Assembly: GCA_025061835.1 (NCBI GenBank)
Contig: JANXAC010000011.1
Coordinates: 1 to 53,313 of the forward strand
Source: Spirochaetota bacterium
GTDB taxonomy: Bacteria; Spirochaetota; Brevinematia; DTOW01
Direction of reading: 5' to 3'
Length of the DNA: 53,313 nt
Positions 33,175 to 42,165 of the stretch are shown here, one piece after another. A model generated the notes under the pieces. It was not told the DNA's origin and made no database searches. It worked only from the letters and a program-made list of their open reading frames with translations. The translations under genes and the position numbers were made by a program. Each line of letters begins with the position of its first letter. Position 1 is the stretch's first letter.

Positions 33175-34417
33175 TTATGATTATACCTCCTGCAACAGTG
33201 CTGTTATTAACTTCATTTACGAGTATGAAACAACCAGTCCATCGGTAGTCGGAGTAGTAATCATAGCATATAGGTTGTGCTGTTTTTATTAATAGTTTTG
33301 CTATTTCATTAACCCCTATCTCTTTTTGCTCTACCTCTTCAAGAGTGTTGATGTCAATCTTATTTACTATCTCTTTCACAACACACTTTGTAGTATTACT
33401 GCCGTTCATAAGTAAAAACTTTTCTCCCTCTGTAAGTTTCTTCCTATCGTCCATCCAGAATATGTAAGACACAAATTCGTTGCTAACAATTGGCTCTTCA
33501 CCCTCTCTCACGATATAAGCACCTCTGGATATGTCTATATCATCTTCTAGGTGGATTATACAGTTATATGGAGAGCTTATTTCTGAAACATCTTTTAAGT
33601 TTGACTCAATTTTTGTAATTCTAGTTGTGAAACCTTCGGGTAAGATAACAACCCTATCTCCTACTCTATATGTTCCAGATAGAACTCTTCCCGCATATCC
33701 TCTGTAATCGTAAAGACCATCCGAACTACTCGGTTTCATAACATACTGGACCTGAAACCTAGTCTTATCAAAATCTTCATATTCAATCTCAATATTCTCA
33801 AGGAATTCCATAACCGTAGGTCCTTCATACCAAGGCATATTCTCTGATTTCACAACAACATTATCACCCAAGTAGGCACTAACAGGTATAACTGTTATGT
33901 AATGTTTATCAACCTTTTTAAAAAAGTTGATGATGTCCGAAGATACTCTATCAAAGACTTCTTTACTGTATCCTACTATATCCATCTTATTAACACAGAC
34001 GAGCAGATGTGGTATCTCAAGTAGTGATGAAATAATTATGTGTCTTTTTGTCTGCTCTGTAAGTCCATTTCTAGCATCAACTATTATGATACCCAAATCA
34101 CAAGATGAAGCACCTGTTATCATATTCCTAGTGTATTGGAAGTGACCTGGAGTATCAACGAGTATAAACTTTCTCTTAGGAGTAGAGAAATATTTGTATG
34201 CAACATCTATGGTTATGCCTTGTTCTCTCTCCGCCTTTAATCCATCGGTTATCAGCGCCAAATCTATCTCGGCATTTGGTGGTCTATTACCTCTCCTTGA
34301 AAGTGCCTCAATTAAATCAGAGGATATAGCGCCGCTATCATACAGAAGCCTACCTATGAGAGTGCTTTTACCATCATCAACATTACCACAAGTGAAGAAT
34401 TTCAAAACTTCAACCAT
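33167..34417 (-). CDS. cysN: Sulfate adenylyltransferase GTPase subunit CysN
   Basis: A 416-residue EF-Tu-like GTPase that drives sulfate adenylylation with CysD. G1 is FFTCGNVDDGKSTLIG, switch regions contain EREQGITIDVAY, G3 DTPGHFQYTRNM and G4 NKMD. No fused APS kinase (CysC) domain is present, consistent with the APS-type reductase next door. The last residues overlap the permease start. Confidence 0.95.
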   Translation of the reverse strand: MVEVLKFFTCGNVDDGKSTLIGRLLYDSGAISSDLIEALSRRGNRPPNAEIDLALITDGLKAEREQGITIDVAYKYFSTPKRKFILVDTPGHFQYTRNMITGASSCDLGIIIVDARNGLTEQTKRHIIISSLLEIPHLLVCVNKMDIVGYSKEVFDRVSSDIINFFKKVDKHYITVIPVSAYLGDNVVVKSENMPWYEGPTVMEFLENIEIEYEDFDKTRFQVQYVMKPSSSDGLYDYRGYAGRVLSGTYRVGDRVVILPEGFTTRITKIESNLKDVSEISSPYNCIIHLEDDIDISRGAYIVREGEEPIVSNEFVSYIFWMDDRKKLTEGEKFLLMNGSNTTKCVVKEIVNKIDINTLEEVEQKEIGVNEIAKLLIKTAQPICYDYYSDYRWTGCFILVNEVNNSTVAGGIIING

Positions 34418-34428
34418 CGCAACACCCC

Positions 34429-35334
34429 CTAAAAGTATCCAATCTTCTTTCTATCTTCCATAGCGGTTTCTGAAATGGTATCATCAAGTCTAGTTGCTCC
34501 TCGCTCGCTTATGTTCGTGGATATGAGTTCTTGTATTATCTTCTCAACAGTATCCGCATCACTCTCAATAGCAGCAGTGCAAGTCATATCTCCAACAGTT
34601 CTAAACCTTACTTTCTTATTCACTATCTTGTCCTCAGGATCAATCCTAATAAAAGGTGATACAGCAACTAACCTGCCCTTGTAGTATATACAATCCCTGT
34701 AATGTGCGAAGTATATTGATGGTAGTTTAATGTTCTCCCTCAAGATGTAGTTCCATATATCAAGTTCAGTCCAATTACTCAAAGGAAAAACTCTAACGTT
34801 TTCTCCCTTCTTTATTCTACCATTTAGTATGTGCCAGAGTTCTGGTCTCTGTCTTTTAGGATCCCACTGTCCAAACTCATCTCTTACTGAAAATATCCTC
34901 TCTTTAGCTCTTGCCTTCTCTTCTTCTCTCCTAGCACCCCCTATACAAGCGTCAAACTCAAACTCCTGTATCGTGTCTAATAGTGTGTATGTCTGTAAAA
35001 CATTCCTACTGGGAAGTTTTCCTGTAGCATCATCAATACCTTTTTGCTTTATCGTATCCTCAACATACCTAACGATCAATGTTTCACCTATCTCCTTCAC
35101 AAGATTGTCTCTGAATTCAATAGCTTCTGGAAAGTTATGTCCTGTGTCTATATGAACGAGTGGATAAGGAAACTTTCCAGGTCTGAAAGCTTTAAGTGAA
35201 AGATGAACTAGAACGATTGAGTCTTTACCACCAGAAAATAAAAGCGCAGGTCTTTGAAATTGACCTGCAACCTCTCTCAAGATATATATAGCCTCAGCTT
35301 CTAGATAGTCAAGATAGTCAATATTCCTCTTCAT
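34429..35334 (-). CDS. cysD: Sulfate adenylyltransferase small subunit CysD
   Basis: A 301-residue PP-loop enzyme. It forms adenosine 5'-phosphosulfate from ATP and sulfate. The PP-loop is LLFSGGKDSIVL; other marks are HIDTGHNFPEAIEFRD, GGARREEEKARAKERIFS and the C-terminal MTCTAAIESDADTV. The start at 35334 has GAGAGG five bases upstream. Sixteen bases separate it from cysH. Confidence 0.95.
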   Translation of the reverse strand: MKRNIDYLDYLEAEAIYILREVAGQFQRPALLFSGGKDSIVLVHLSLKAFRPGKFPYPLVHIDTGHNFPEAIEFRDNLVKEIGETLIVRYVEDTIKQKGIDDATGKLPSRNVLQTYTLLDTIQEFEFDACIGGARREEEKARAKERIFSVRDEFGQWDPKRQRPELWHILNGRIKKGENVRVFPLSNWTELDIWNYILRENIKLPSIYFAHYRDCIYYKGRLVAVSPFIRIDPEDKIVNKKVRFRTVGDMTCTAAIESDADTVEKIIQELISTNISERGATRLDDTISETAMEDRKKIGYF

Positions 35335-35350
35335 ACTCACCTCTCAAAAA

Positions 35351-36064
35351 TTAGAATTTCTTTACGTGTATCCCACATTCCTTGTGCTCTGGTGCTTCCC
35401 ACCACCATCTACCTGCTCTTATGTCTTCTGTCTTCTTAATAGGTCTAGTGCAAGGAGCACAACCTATACTAGCATAGCCCTTGTCATAAAGCGCGTTGTA
35501 AGGAATTTTGTTCTCCTTGATGTAATCCCATACCATTTTCTCCGACCAATCAGCTAAAGGATTTATCTTATATATGTTGTTATGAATAACATCAATCTCT
35601 AATTTCTTTATATCCTTCCTCGTTACAGACTGTTCTCTACGAAGCCCAGTAATCCAAGCTTCCAGTCCCTCCAACGCTCTCTTGAGAGGTCTAACTTTTC
35701 TAATCTCACAACACAACTCTCTCTTCTCAACACTCTCATAGAACAAGTTCATACCATAATTATTGACCATCTCCTCAACTTCCCTATAGTCAGGAAAATA
35801 AACTTTTACCTTAATACCATACTTCTCTCTTACTCTATCAATCACTTCATAAGTCTCACTTGGCAACCTTCCTGTGTCAATCGTAAAAACATTAGGTTCT
35901 ATACCTACTTTATTACAAACCTTAACCAAAACATCTATTATCACAACATCCTCTGCACTAAAACTTGAGGATAGCCCAACCTTATTCCCAAACTGCTTAA
36001 CTGCCCAGTCAATTATTTTTTCAGCATCGTAAATTTCCACATCTTCAGGAACTAATATTCCCAT
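35351..36064 (-). CDS. cysH: Adenylylsulfate reductase, 4Fe-4S type
   Basis: A 237-residue reductase that makes sulfite from APS. The iron-sulfur ligands that define the APS-using form are all present: CC in ELCCEIRKVRPLKRAL, then CAPC in IGCAPCTRPIKK. The catalytic cysteine is in HKECGIH near the C-terminus. PAPS-using enzymes lack the CC/CxxC pairs, so this enzyme should use APS directly, which fits the absence of cysC in the window. It leads the operon cysH-cysD-cysN-permease-reductase paralogue-cobA/hemD, all on the minus strand. Confidence 0.95.
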   Translation of the reverse strand: MGILVPEDVEIYDAEKIIDWAVKQFGNKVGLSSSFSAEDVVIIDVLVKVCNKVGIEPNVFTIDTGRLPSETYEVIDRVREKYGIKVKVYFPDYREVEEMVNNYGMNLFYESVEKRELCCEIRKVRPLKRALEGLEAWITGLRREQSVTRKDIKKLEIDVIHNNIYKINPLADWSEKMVWDYIKENKIPYNALYDKGYASIGCAPCTRPIKKTEDIRAGRWWWEAPEHKECGIHVKKF

Positions 36065-36086
36065 AACTCTCCTCTATGTAAAAAAT

Positions 36087-36114
36087 TTTATAACAAAAAA
36101 TTACATTTTTTCAA
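36087..36114 (-). promoter_or_regulatory. Promoter for the cysH operon
   Basis: On the minus strand, TTGAAA (36109-36114), 16 bases, TATAAA (36087-36092). AGAGGAG precedes the ATG. The surrounding bases are almost pure A and T. Confidence 0.5.
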
Positions 36115-36163
36115 ATTTTTTTAAATTAAAACAAACAACTTGAAGTATATCTATCTTCTTGAT

Positions 36164-36191
36164 TTGCTAAGCGAAAATCAATTATCATAAT
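36164..36191 (+). promoter_or_regulatory. Probable promoter for the aldolase gene
   Basis: TTGCTA at 36164-36169, 16 bases, CATAAT at 36186-36191. AAGGAGG follows. Confidence 0.4.
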
Positions 36192-36216
36192 ACTACAAAA
36201 CTAAGGAGGTATGGGT

Positions 36217-37233
36217 ATGGCGATTCACTACACCGAGTTAGGGTTTTACAATACAAAGGTGATGTTCAAACATGCGTATCAGAAAGGTTTTGCAGTTCCT
36301 GCTTACAACTTCAACAATATGGAGCAATTACAGGCAATACTTACCGCTTGTGTGTTAACGCAGTCTCCAGTTATACTCCAAGTTTCCAAAGGTGCTAGGC
36401 AATATGCTAACCAAACTCTACTAAGGTACCTCGGTAAAGGTGCTGTTGAGTTTGCAAAGGATCTTGCTGCTAGTAAAGGTCTAGGTGAAATACCTATCGC
36501 ACTACATTTAGACCATGGAGACTCTTTTGAACTGGCAAAAGATTGTATTGATAATGGCTTTTCATCTGTTATGATAGATGGTTCGCATTTACCTTATGAA
36601 GAGAACGTGGCAATAACAAAAAAAGTTGTTGAATACGCTCATCAGTTTGATGTTAGCGTTGAAGGTGAATTAGGAATACTTGCTGGAGTAGAAGAAGAAG
36701 TATCAGCAGAGAAGTCAATCTACACAGATCCCGATCAAGCAGCTGACTTTGTTGAGAAAACAGGTGTTGACTCACTCGCTATCTCAATAGGAACGAGTCA
36801 TGGTGCGTATAAGTTTAAGGTTAAGCCTGGACAAGAAATACCACCTCTACGACTTGACATTCTTGAGAAAATCAAAGAAAAGATACCAGGATTCCCTATC
36901 GTTTTGCACGGTGCTTCATCGGTTATGCCTCTGTATGTTGATATGATAAACAAATACGGTGGTAAGATGGAGGATACCGCGGGAGTAAGAGAAGATCAGA
37001 TTCAAAAAGCAGTTCAATCCGCTGTGTGTAAAGTCAACATAGACTCAGACGCAAGGCTTGTGATGACTGCAATCATAAGGAAACAGTTATATGAAAACCC
37101 TGGTGAATTTGACCCAAGAAAATACCTGGGTCCAGCAAGAGAAGAAATGATAAAACTATACTCCTACAAGAATGAAAAAGTTCTGTTCAGTGCAGGCAAA
37201 GCACCAGATATAATGAAAGAACTAAAAGGTTAA
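36217..37233 (+). CDS. fba: Class II fructose-bisphosphate aldolase
   Basis: A 338-residue zinc aldolase of glycolysis and gluconeogenesis. Zinc and active-site marks: ALHLDHGDSFELAKDC, MIDGSHLPYEENV, VEGELGILAGVEEE, IGTSHGAYKF, and IVLHGASSV. The second ATG is used because AAGGAGG lies seven bases before it; the first is only one base from GGAGG. It has an independent promoter and no neighbour in its pathway. Confidence 0.95.
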   Translation: MAIHYTELGFYNTKVMFKHAYQKGFAVPAYNFNNMEQLQAILTACVLTQSPVILQVSKGARQYANQTLLRYLGKGAVEFAKDLAASKGLGEIPIALHLDHGDSFELAKDCIDNGFSSVMIDGSHLPYEENVAITKKVVEYAHQFDVSVEGELGILAGVEEEVSAEKSIYTDPDQAADFVEKTGVDSLAISIGTSHGAYKFKVKPGQEIPPLRLDILEKIKEKIPGFPIVLHGASSVMPLYVDMINKYGGKMEDTAGVREDQIQKAVQSAVCKVNIDSDARLVMTAIIRKQLYENPGEFDPRKYLGPAREEMIKLYSYKNEKVLFSAGKAPDIMKELKG

Positions 37234-37571
37234 AACTAATAAAACTACAACGAACTCCTATACATATATAGGTAGTATTCTTACGGTTAAATCTACAGAG
37301 TATTTCGTCTATAACAGTAGAGGTTAATATAAGAAGTCAATTTTTCATACACTCGTTAGAGTGTAGGTTTGCAAGTACGCATATAAAATCCCGGAAACTT
37401 ATTTCGTTGGTTTTATTACTTTAAACCTAACTAGTCTCACATTCCTCCATAACAGATACCTTTAAAGAATACAACTAGAATATCCTTATAGAAGGAGATT
37501 TTGGAACACTAATACAAACAATTTCTTCATTCTTTATCACACTAAATATATCTCTAAAATTTGACACCTGA
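37234..37571. other. Convergent intergenic region
   Basis: 338 bases between the ends of the aldolase and the TPR protein genes. It holds a short perfect inverted repeat at 37348-37365 and otherwise no frame of note, no tRNA and no good rho-independent terminator. Confidence 0.5.
37348..37365. repeat. Inverted repeat TACACTC-GTTA-GAGTGTA
   Basis: A seven-base-pair perfect stem around a four-base loop. No T-run follows on either strand, so it is not a standard terminator. It lies 115 bases after the aldolase stop. Confidence 0.4.
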
Positions 37572-38294
37572 CTACATTTGGCTATCAATTATTCTTATAT
37601 TCTCTAAAACTTTTCTTCTTCTAGGGTCGTTAGGAAGAAGTATGTTCAATAACTTTGTATAGTCATCTCTAGCCTTTAGTAGTTCTCCAAGTTCATAATA
37701 CACTCTAGCCCTAGCGAAGAGAGAAGAAACATTATTTGGCTCTAAATTTAACACATAATTCAAATGTTCTAGCGCTGAACCATACTCGCCTTTCTCTATC
37801 TTAACTATCGCTAGAGAATATCTGGCATCAAAGTAATCAGGGTTCATTTTTAGCGACTTTTGAAGGTTGATTTCTGCCCTATCTATGTAGTTCTTTATCT
37901 GTTCCTTATCCTCAAGGGTTTTTGATAATTGAAACAGAGATAGTCCTATCATAAAGTATAAGTTGGCATCTGTAGGAAGGAAGTTAAGAGCCTTCTGTGA
38001 GTTCTCAATTGCAAGTCCCCACATATCCCTCATAAAATACTGTCTTGCTAAATTCTTGTAGATTTGAGCCCTATACACATCCAGTTCAACTGCGTCAATA
38101 ACCAACTGTAGCTCCCTTCTACCGAGTTCTAATACCTTTATCGCCTCCCCCCTTTTGTTTTGATCAATCAACTCAGTTGCACGATCTTTAACTGCTTTTT
38201 GAGGTGTATTCACAAGTCCTAACTGATAACCTACAAAGAATGTAAAACTACATAGCAAGATTACACCTATCGCAATCAAACCACCTCTAACCAT
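37572..38294 (-). CDS. Membrane-anchored TPR protein
   Basis: A 240-residue protein from the ATG at 38294. An N-terminal membrane anchor (about 4-24; LIAIGVILLCSFTFFVGYQL) is followed by about five tetratricopeptide repeats, for example WGLAIENSQKALNFLPTDAN and YGSALEHLNYVLNLEPNN. TPRs bind other proteins, so this is likely a periplasmic or membrane scaffold; its partners are unknown. The GTG at 38312 overlaps the -10 box, so the ATG six bases after that box is preferred. Confidence 0.85.
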   Translation of the reverse strand: MVRGGLIAIGVILLCSFTFFVGYQLGLVNTPQKAVKDRATELIDQNKRGEAIKVLELGRRELQLVIDAVELDVYRAQIYKNLARQYFMRDMWGLAIENSQKALNFLPTDANLYFMIGLSLFQLSKTLEDKEQIKNYIDRAEINLQKSLKMNPDYFDARYSLAIVKIEKGEYGSALEHLNYVLNLEPNNVSSLFARARVYYELGELLKARDDYTKLLNILLPNDPRRRKVLENIRIIDSQM

Positions 38295-38300
38295 AAATCT

Positions 38301-38330
38301 ATTATACTCCACTACTCAACTAGGAATCAA
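38301..38330 (-). promoter_or_regulatory. Promoter for the TPR protein giving a leaderless mRNA
   Basis: On the minus strand, TTGATT (38325-38330), 18 bases, TATAAT (38301-38306), then six bases to the ATG. Confidence 0.65.
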
Positions 38331-38552
38331 ATGTATATCCCATTCTTACTAGGAAGAAAACTCTTCTGTATTTTTGTATTGTGTGCTTATAAGAAAAAGA
38401 AGATTCAAAACGTAAATCCGAAAGGAATTCTGAATCAATAAACTAATTCTTTTGCTGAATGTGTAAATTTAGAATGTTCTTTAATTTATTTTTTTGGTTA
38501 AAAGCAACGAAATTTTGGTATTTCTATTTATCAAAAAAGCACAAAAGAGTTT

Positions 38553-38558
38553 TATAAT
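38553..38558 (+). promoter_or_regulatory. -10 box of the OppD-like gene
   Basis: TATAAT ending eight bases before the ATG at 38567. The -35 is not clear. Confidence 0.45.
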
Positions 38559-38566
38559 ACTTCCAT

Positions 38567-39526
38567 ATGGGCATACTAAGTGTTAGAGACCTAAGCATCA
38601 TACACAAGAAGACAAACAAAACCATAGTCAGAGACATCAACTTTGACCTTGAACAAAATGAGATACTAGGTATAGTTGGAGAGAGTGGCTCTGGTAAGAG
38701 TATCACGATGCACTCAATACTAGGATTAAGTCATGAAAGTTTGGATGTCAAAGGTAGAATAGTATTTGAAGGCACTGATCTAGCCGAAACTAACCAGTTT
38801 GATGTTGTCAGAGGTAGTAAGATTGGTATTATATTTCAAGACCCTTTGAATGCTTTAAATCCTATCCTGAGGATTGAAGAACAATTGAGGATACTATGTC
38901 AGTCTCATAGTTTGGATTATTCAAGTGTAAAAAAAGAAATATACGAAATATTTGACAGGATAGGAATACATCACCAGGATAGAGTGCTAAAGAGTTTTCC
39001 ACACCAGTTGAGTGGAGGAATGCTTCAAAGAGTGGTTATATCGTTCGTATTACTACTCAAGCCAAAGGTTATAATAGCGGACGAACCAACAACCTCACTG
39101 GATGTGAGCGTTCAGAAGGAGATAATAAACATTCTCAAAGAGATACGAGACGAATATGGTATATCAATAATATTCATAACACACGATTTGCTTCTAGCGA
39201 AAGATATTTGCGATAGGGTAATAATTATGTATTCAGGTTATATAGTTGAGGAAGGTAGAAAAGAAGATATATTCAATAATCCTCTCCATCCATACACAAA
39301 AGGCTTGATACTCTCTGTTCCTGATGTGAATAGAAAGCTAGAGAGCCTTCCTTTCATTCCCGGGAGAGTTCCACACTTTTTGGAGATTGGTGTAGGATGT
39401 CCGTTTGCGAATAGATGTCATCTAGTTGAGGAAGTTTGCTACTCTGATGTTCCTAGACTTGAGAGAATTGAAAGTAGTAAGGTCAGATGCTTCGTTGTTA
39501 TGAAAAAAACTGCTACTAAAATTTAA
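38567..39526 (+). CDS. ABC transporter ATPase, oligopeptide/dipeptide type (OppD/DppD)
   Basis: A 319-residue ATPase. Walker A GESGSGKSITM, Q-loop FQDPLNALNPIL, ABC signature LSGGMLQRVV, and Walker B VIIADEPTTSLDV. The C-terminal region after residue 230 has the oligopeptide-ABC extension HPYTKGLILSVPD with cysteines in GCPFANRCHLVEEVC, which in the family can hold an iron-sulfur cluster. No permease, partner ATPase (OppF) or binding protein is next to it. The start has almost no leader. Confidence 0.9.
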   Translation: MGILSVRDLSIIHKKTNKTIVRDINFDLEQNEILGIVGESGSGKSITMHSILGLSHESLDVKGRIVFEGTDLAETNQFDVVRGSKIGIIFQDPLNALNPILRIEEQLRILCQSHSLDYSSVKKEIYEIFDRIGIHHQDRVLKSFPHQLSGGMLQRVVISFVLLLKPKVIIADEPTTSLDVSVQKEIINILKEIRDEYGISIIFITHDLLLAKDICDRVIIMYSGYIVEEGRKEDIFNNPLHPYTKGLILSVPDVNRKLESLPFIPGRVPHFLEIGVGCPFANRCHLVEEVCYSDVPRLERIESSKVRCFVVMKKTATKI

Positions 39527-39574
39527 GGATACAAATTCTCTCACTTCTTATAGAAATCTAAATCTGATACTATT

Positions 39575-39580
39575 TATAAT
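39575..39580 (+). promoter_or_regulatory. -10 box of the polyprenyl synthase
   Basis: TATAAT ending 11 bases before the ATG at 39592. A weak TAGAAA lies 18 bases further upstream. Confidence 0.45.
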
Positions 39581-39591
39581 CTACCGAAACT

Positions 39592-40647
39592 ATGCTTAAC
39601 ATACTTAACGAGTATAGAAAAGCAATCATATCAGAAATTGAGATATTTTTTGATACACTAAGGTCAAAACCAATTATAAAAGATTTTTGGTTTGAGGATG
39701 CTATTGAAAGGCTACACAAGTTTGTCATATCAGGGAAGATGCTACGGGGTGCTATGGTGATACTATCTGAAAAGATGTTCTCTAACAAATACTTGCAAGA
39801 TGCTTTGAAGTGTGCTATCACTGTTGAACTACTCCAATCAGGATTGTTGATACACGATGATATTATGGATGAGGATACACAAAGGCGTGGTATGGATACA
39901 ATATTCTACCAATACAAGAAACTTTCCGACGAAAGAAACGTTGATAATAGTTATCATATCGGTGAGGCTATGGGGATATGTGCGGGGAATTTGGCATTCT
40001 CACTTGCGTTCATATCACTTGGTAAGATAAGTAGAAAACATATTCTAGATAGGTTGATACTCAAATTCGGTGAGGAGATGGCCATAGTAGGGATAGGACA
40101 GATGAAGGATGTCATGACATCAGGATTAAAAGACATACCATCCGAGGATGAAATAATATCAATATACAGATACAAAACTGCAAGGTATTCCTTCTCATTA
40201 CCTTTTGCTTTAGGTGCTATAATATCCGAAGTGGATGATGAAACAATACACAAGATAGAAGAAATTGGCGAATACCTTGGCATAATATTCCAGATTCAAG
40301 ACGATAAGATTGGGCTTACAGGAGATTCATCTCTAACAGGAAAACCACGAGGTTCTGATATAAAAGAAAACAAGAAAACTATTTTCTACAACATTCTTAT
40401 TAACTCGGCAACTAACGATGAAAGACAATCACTGCTAAGAATATTTGGTAACCATCATATAACAGATAAAGAGATAGATTATGTCATAGATCTATGTAGA
40501 AAATACAATGTTTTTGATATAGTCGGAGAAAAAGTTAAAGAGTATTCCATAATCGTCAAAAACAAGGTTTCTGAACTGCAAATATCTGACGAATATAAAG
40601 GATACTTTTATCAGTTCATTGACTATAATTTAAGTAGAGATAGATAA
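39592..40647 (+). CDS. Polyprenyl diphosphate synthase
   Basis: A 351-residue trans-prenyltransferase. The first aspartate motif is LLIHDDIMDEDTQRRG and the second is IFQIQDDKIGLTGD, with LTGKPRGSDIKENKKT after it. The enzyme extends isoprenyl diphosphate chains by head-to-tail condensation. Chain length is not certain; five residues before the first motif is LLQSGL, with no bulky aromatic stop visible, so medium to long chains are possible. The TDT transporter follows by 17 bases. Confidence 0.88.
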   Translation: MLNILNEYRKAIISEIEIFFDTLRSKPIIKDFWFEDAIERLHKFVISGKMLRGAMVILSEKMFSNKYLQDALKCAITVELLQSGLLIHDDIMDEDTQRRGMDTIFYQYKKLSDERNVDNSYHIGEAMGICAGNLAFSLAFISLGKISRKHILDRLILKFGEEMAIVGIGQMKDVMTSGLKDIPSEDEIISIYRYKTARYSFSLPFALGAIISEVDDETIHKIEEIGEYLGIIFQIQDDKIGLTGDSSLTGKPRGSDIKENKKTIFYNILINSATNDERQSLLRIFGNHHITDKEIDYVIDLCRKYNVFDIVGEKVKEYSIIVKNKVSELQISDEYKGYFYQFIDYNLSRDR

Positions 40648-40664
40648 GGTCAGGGAGGATATAT

Positions 40665-41741
40665 ATGGATGATAAGATAACATTTAAGCGCATCGTTGAG
40701 AACTTTCCACCATCTTGGTATGCTATGGTGATGAGCATATCTGGACTAGGAGTATCACTGCACTATTCATCAGAAGTTGTGAGTTGGTTTTACTGGGTTG
40801 GATATACACTATTCTTGCTATCAATATTCTTTTTTGTGCTACTTCTTATACCATGGCTACTCAGGTTTGTAATAGCATGGGACAGGGTCAAGGAGAGTCT
40901 CAATAACCCTATTCAAGGTAGCTTCTTCTCAACAATGCCGATATCTTTAGTTTTAATATCCTTTGGAATGATTGTCTTTCAAGAACATCTACCTTTCAAG
41001 GAACTCATTTCAACGATATCTTTAGTAGTATTTGGAGTTGGAACTTCACTCGTGATACTCTTTGGCGTTATTGCTGTGATAAATCTTTTCTTCAATAACA
41101 AGGTTGAAATAACACATCCTAATTTTGGATGGTTCATACCACCAGTTGCTCATGTAATATCAACAAGAGTAGGTTTTGAACTACTTGGTATATTTCAAAA
41201 TAATCCTTCTCTTGGGGAAATCTTGTTTTGGTTATCTCTCTTCTGTCTCGCTATTGGATTGTTTATGTATGTTTTCATAGGTAGCATAGTTATGTATAGG
41301 TATATACTCAGTGAGGTACCTTACAATAATCTTGCTCCTACAACATTTATTCAACTCGCACCACTTGGAATAATGTCCTCAATCTTTGTTAAGATGATAT
41401 CACTTTTCGGAAGTTCATCAATAGGAATACTAGTTATGTTTTCAATACTTTTCTGGTCCTTTGGAGTATGGTGGCTAATCGTATCTACTATAACACTCTT
41501 CAAGTTAATACTAGAAAACAGAATAAAATTTGCTTTGAGTTGGTGGGCTTTCGTATTTCCATTAGTCGCAATGGGGTTCGGAACCCTTGGTATGGCAAAT
41601 GTCTCATCTCAACAAGCATCAACCGTGTTTATGAATATTCTACTGGTTTTGAATATCCTTACATTCATAGTCTTTCTAGTCGTATTGTTTGAAACAGTTA
41701 GGAGAACCGTTAAAGGTGATTTATTGAAAGGTATTTCCTGA
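40665..41741 (+). CDS. TDT-family transporter (TehA/SLAC1/Ssu1-like)
   Basis: A 358-residue protein with about ten transmembrane helices. The start FPPSWYAMVMSISGLGVSLHY and the later HPNFGWFIPPVAHVIS and FIQLAPLGIMS are typical of the TDT family. Members move C4-dicarboxylates, anions or, in yeast Ssu1, sulfite. The ribosome site GGGAGG is clear. Proximity (4.6 kb) to the sulfate-assimilation island makes sulfite export conceivable but unproven. Confidence 0.8.
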   Translation: MDDKITFKRIVENFPPSWYAMVMSISGLGVSLHYSSEVVSWFYWVGYTLFLLSIFFFVLLLIPWLLRFVIAWDRVKESLNNPIQGSFFSTMPISLVLISFGMIVFQEHLPFKELISTISLVVFGVGTSLVILFGVIAVINLFFNNKVEITHPNFGWFIPPVAHVISTRVGFELLGIFQNNPSLGEILFWLSLFCLAIGLFMYVFIGSIVMYRYILSEVPYNNLAPTTFIQLAPLGIMSSIFVKMISLFGSSSIGILVMFSILFWSFGVWWLIVSTITLFKLILENRIKFALSWWAFVFPLVAMGFGTLGMANVSSQQASTVFMNILLVLNILTFIVFLVVLFETVRRTVKGDLLKGIS

Positions 41742-41779
41742 AGAAGTCAAAGAGTTTAGTTAATTATACTACCCTTTTC

Positions 41780-41808
41780 TTGAAAATCGGTTAGTAGTTG
41801 ATTATAAT
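41780..41808 (+). promoter_or_regulatory. Promoter for the small TPR protein and NAD(P)HX repair gene
   Basis: TTGAAA at 41780-41785, 17 bases, TATAAT at 41803-41808. The leader is about six bases. Confidence 0.65.
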
Positions 41809-41820
41809 ATAATTGGGAGT

Positions 41821-42156
41821 ATGGAGAGAGTAAATTTATCTCCTAACATAAACTCAAATATTGTATCTAACCTTGTTCCCGAGCCAAATAATAGGAGAGA
41901 GACAAATAACAGACAACCTCAACCCCAAGAAACAAGAGAAGTTATAGTTGATATAAACTTTAGACAACAAAACAGTGAAGAGATGCGGAACATGGCTTCA
42001 ACATTTGAAAGAGTAGGTGATACCTATCAAAGGATGGATAGGCTTGAAAGTGCTATAACTGCGTATCAGACATCATTTTCAATCAATCCTAACCCTGATG
42101 TAGTCCAAAAGGTTGATGACCTTGCCGCAAGAATATCAAGTGAAGGCAAGTTATAA
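41821..42156 (+). CDS. Small protein with a single TPR-like hairpin
   Basis: A 111-residue soluble protein. The first 50 residues are Asn/Gln/Arg-rich and probably disordered (NNRRETNNRQPQPQ). The rest forms one TPR-like unit (VGDTYQRMDRLESAITAYQTSFSINP). No signal peptide. I do not know its function. The following gene is ten bases away, so they are likely one operon. Confidence 0.75.
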   Translation: MERVNLSPNINSNIVSNLVPEPNNRRETNNRQPQPQETREVIVDINFRQQNSEEMRNMASTFERVGDTYQRMDRLESAITAYQTSFSINPNPDVVQKVDDLAARISSEGKL

Positions 42157-42165
42157 TACCTTGAA

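Noticed and set aside
20906-36064. The sulfur island as a recently transferred element
   Set aside because: No integrase, tRNA target, direct repeats or visibly different base composition mark its ends, and its promoters match those of the housekeeping genes.
37234-37571. A small RNA gene in the longest convergent spacer
   Set aside because: No promoter, no terminator with a T-run and only one short hairpin are visible.
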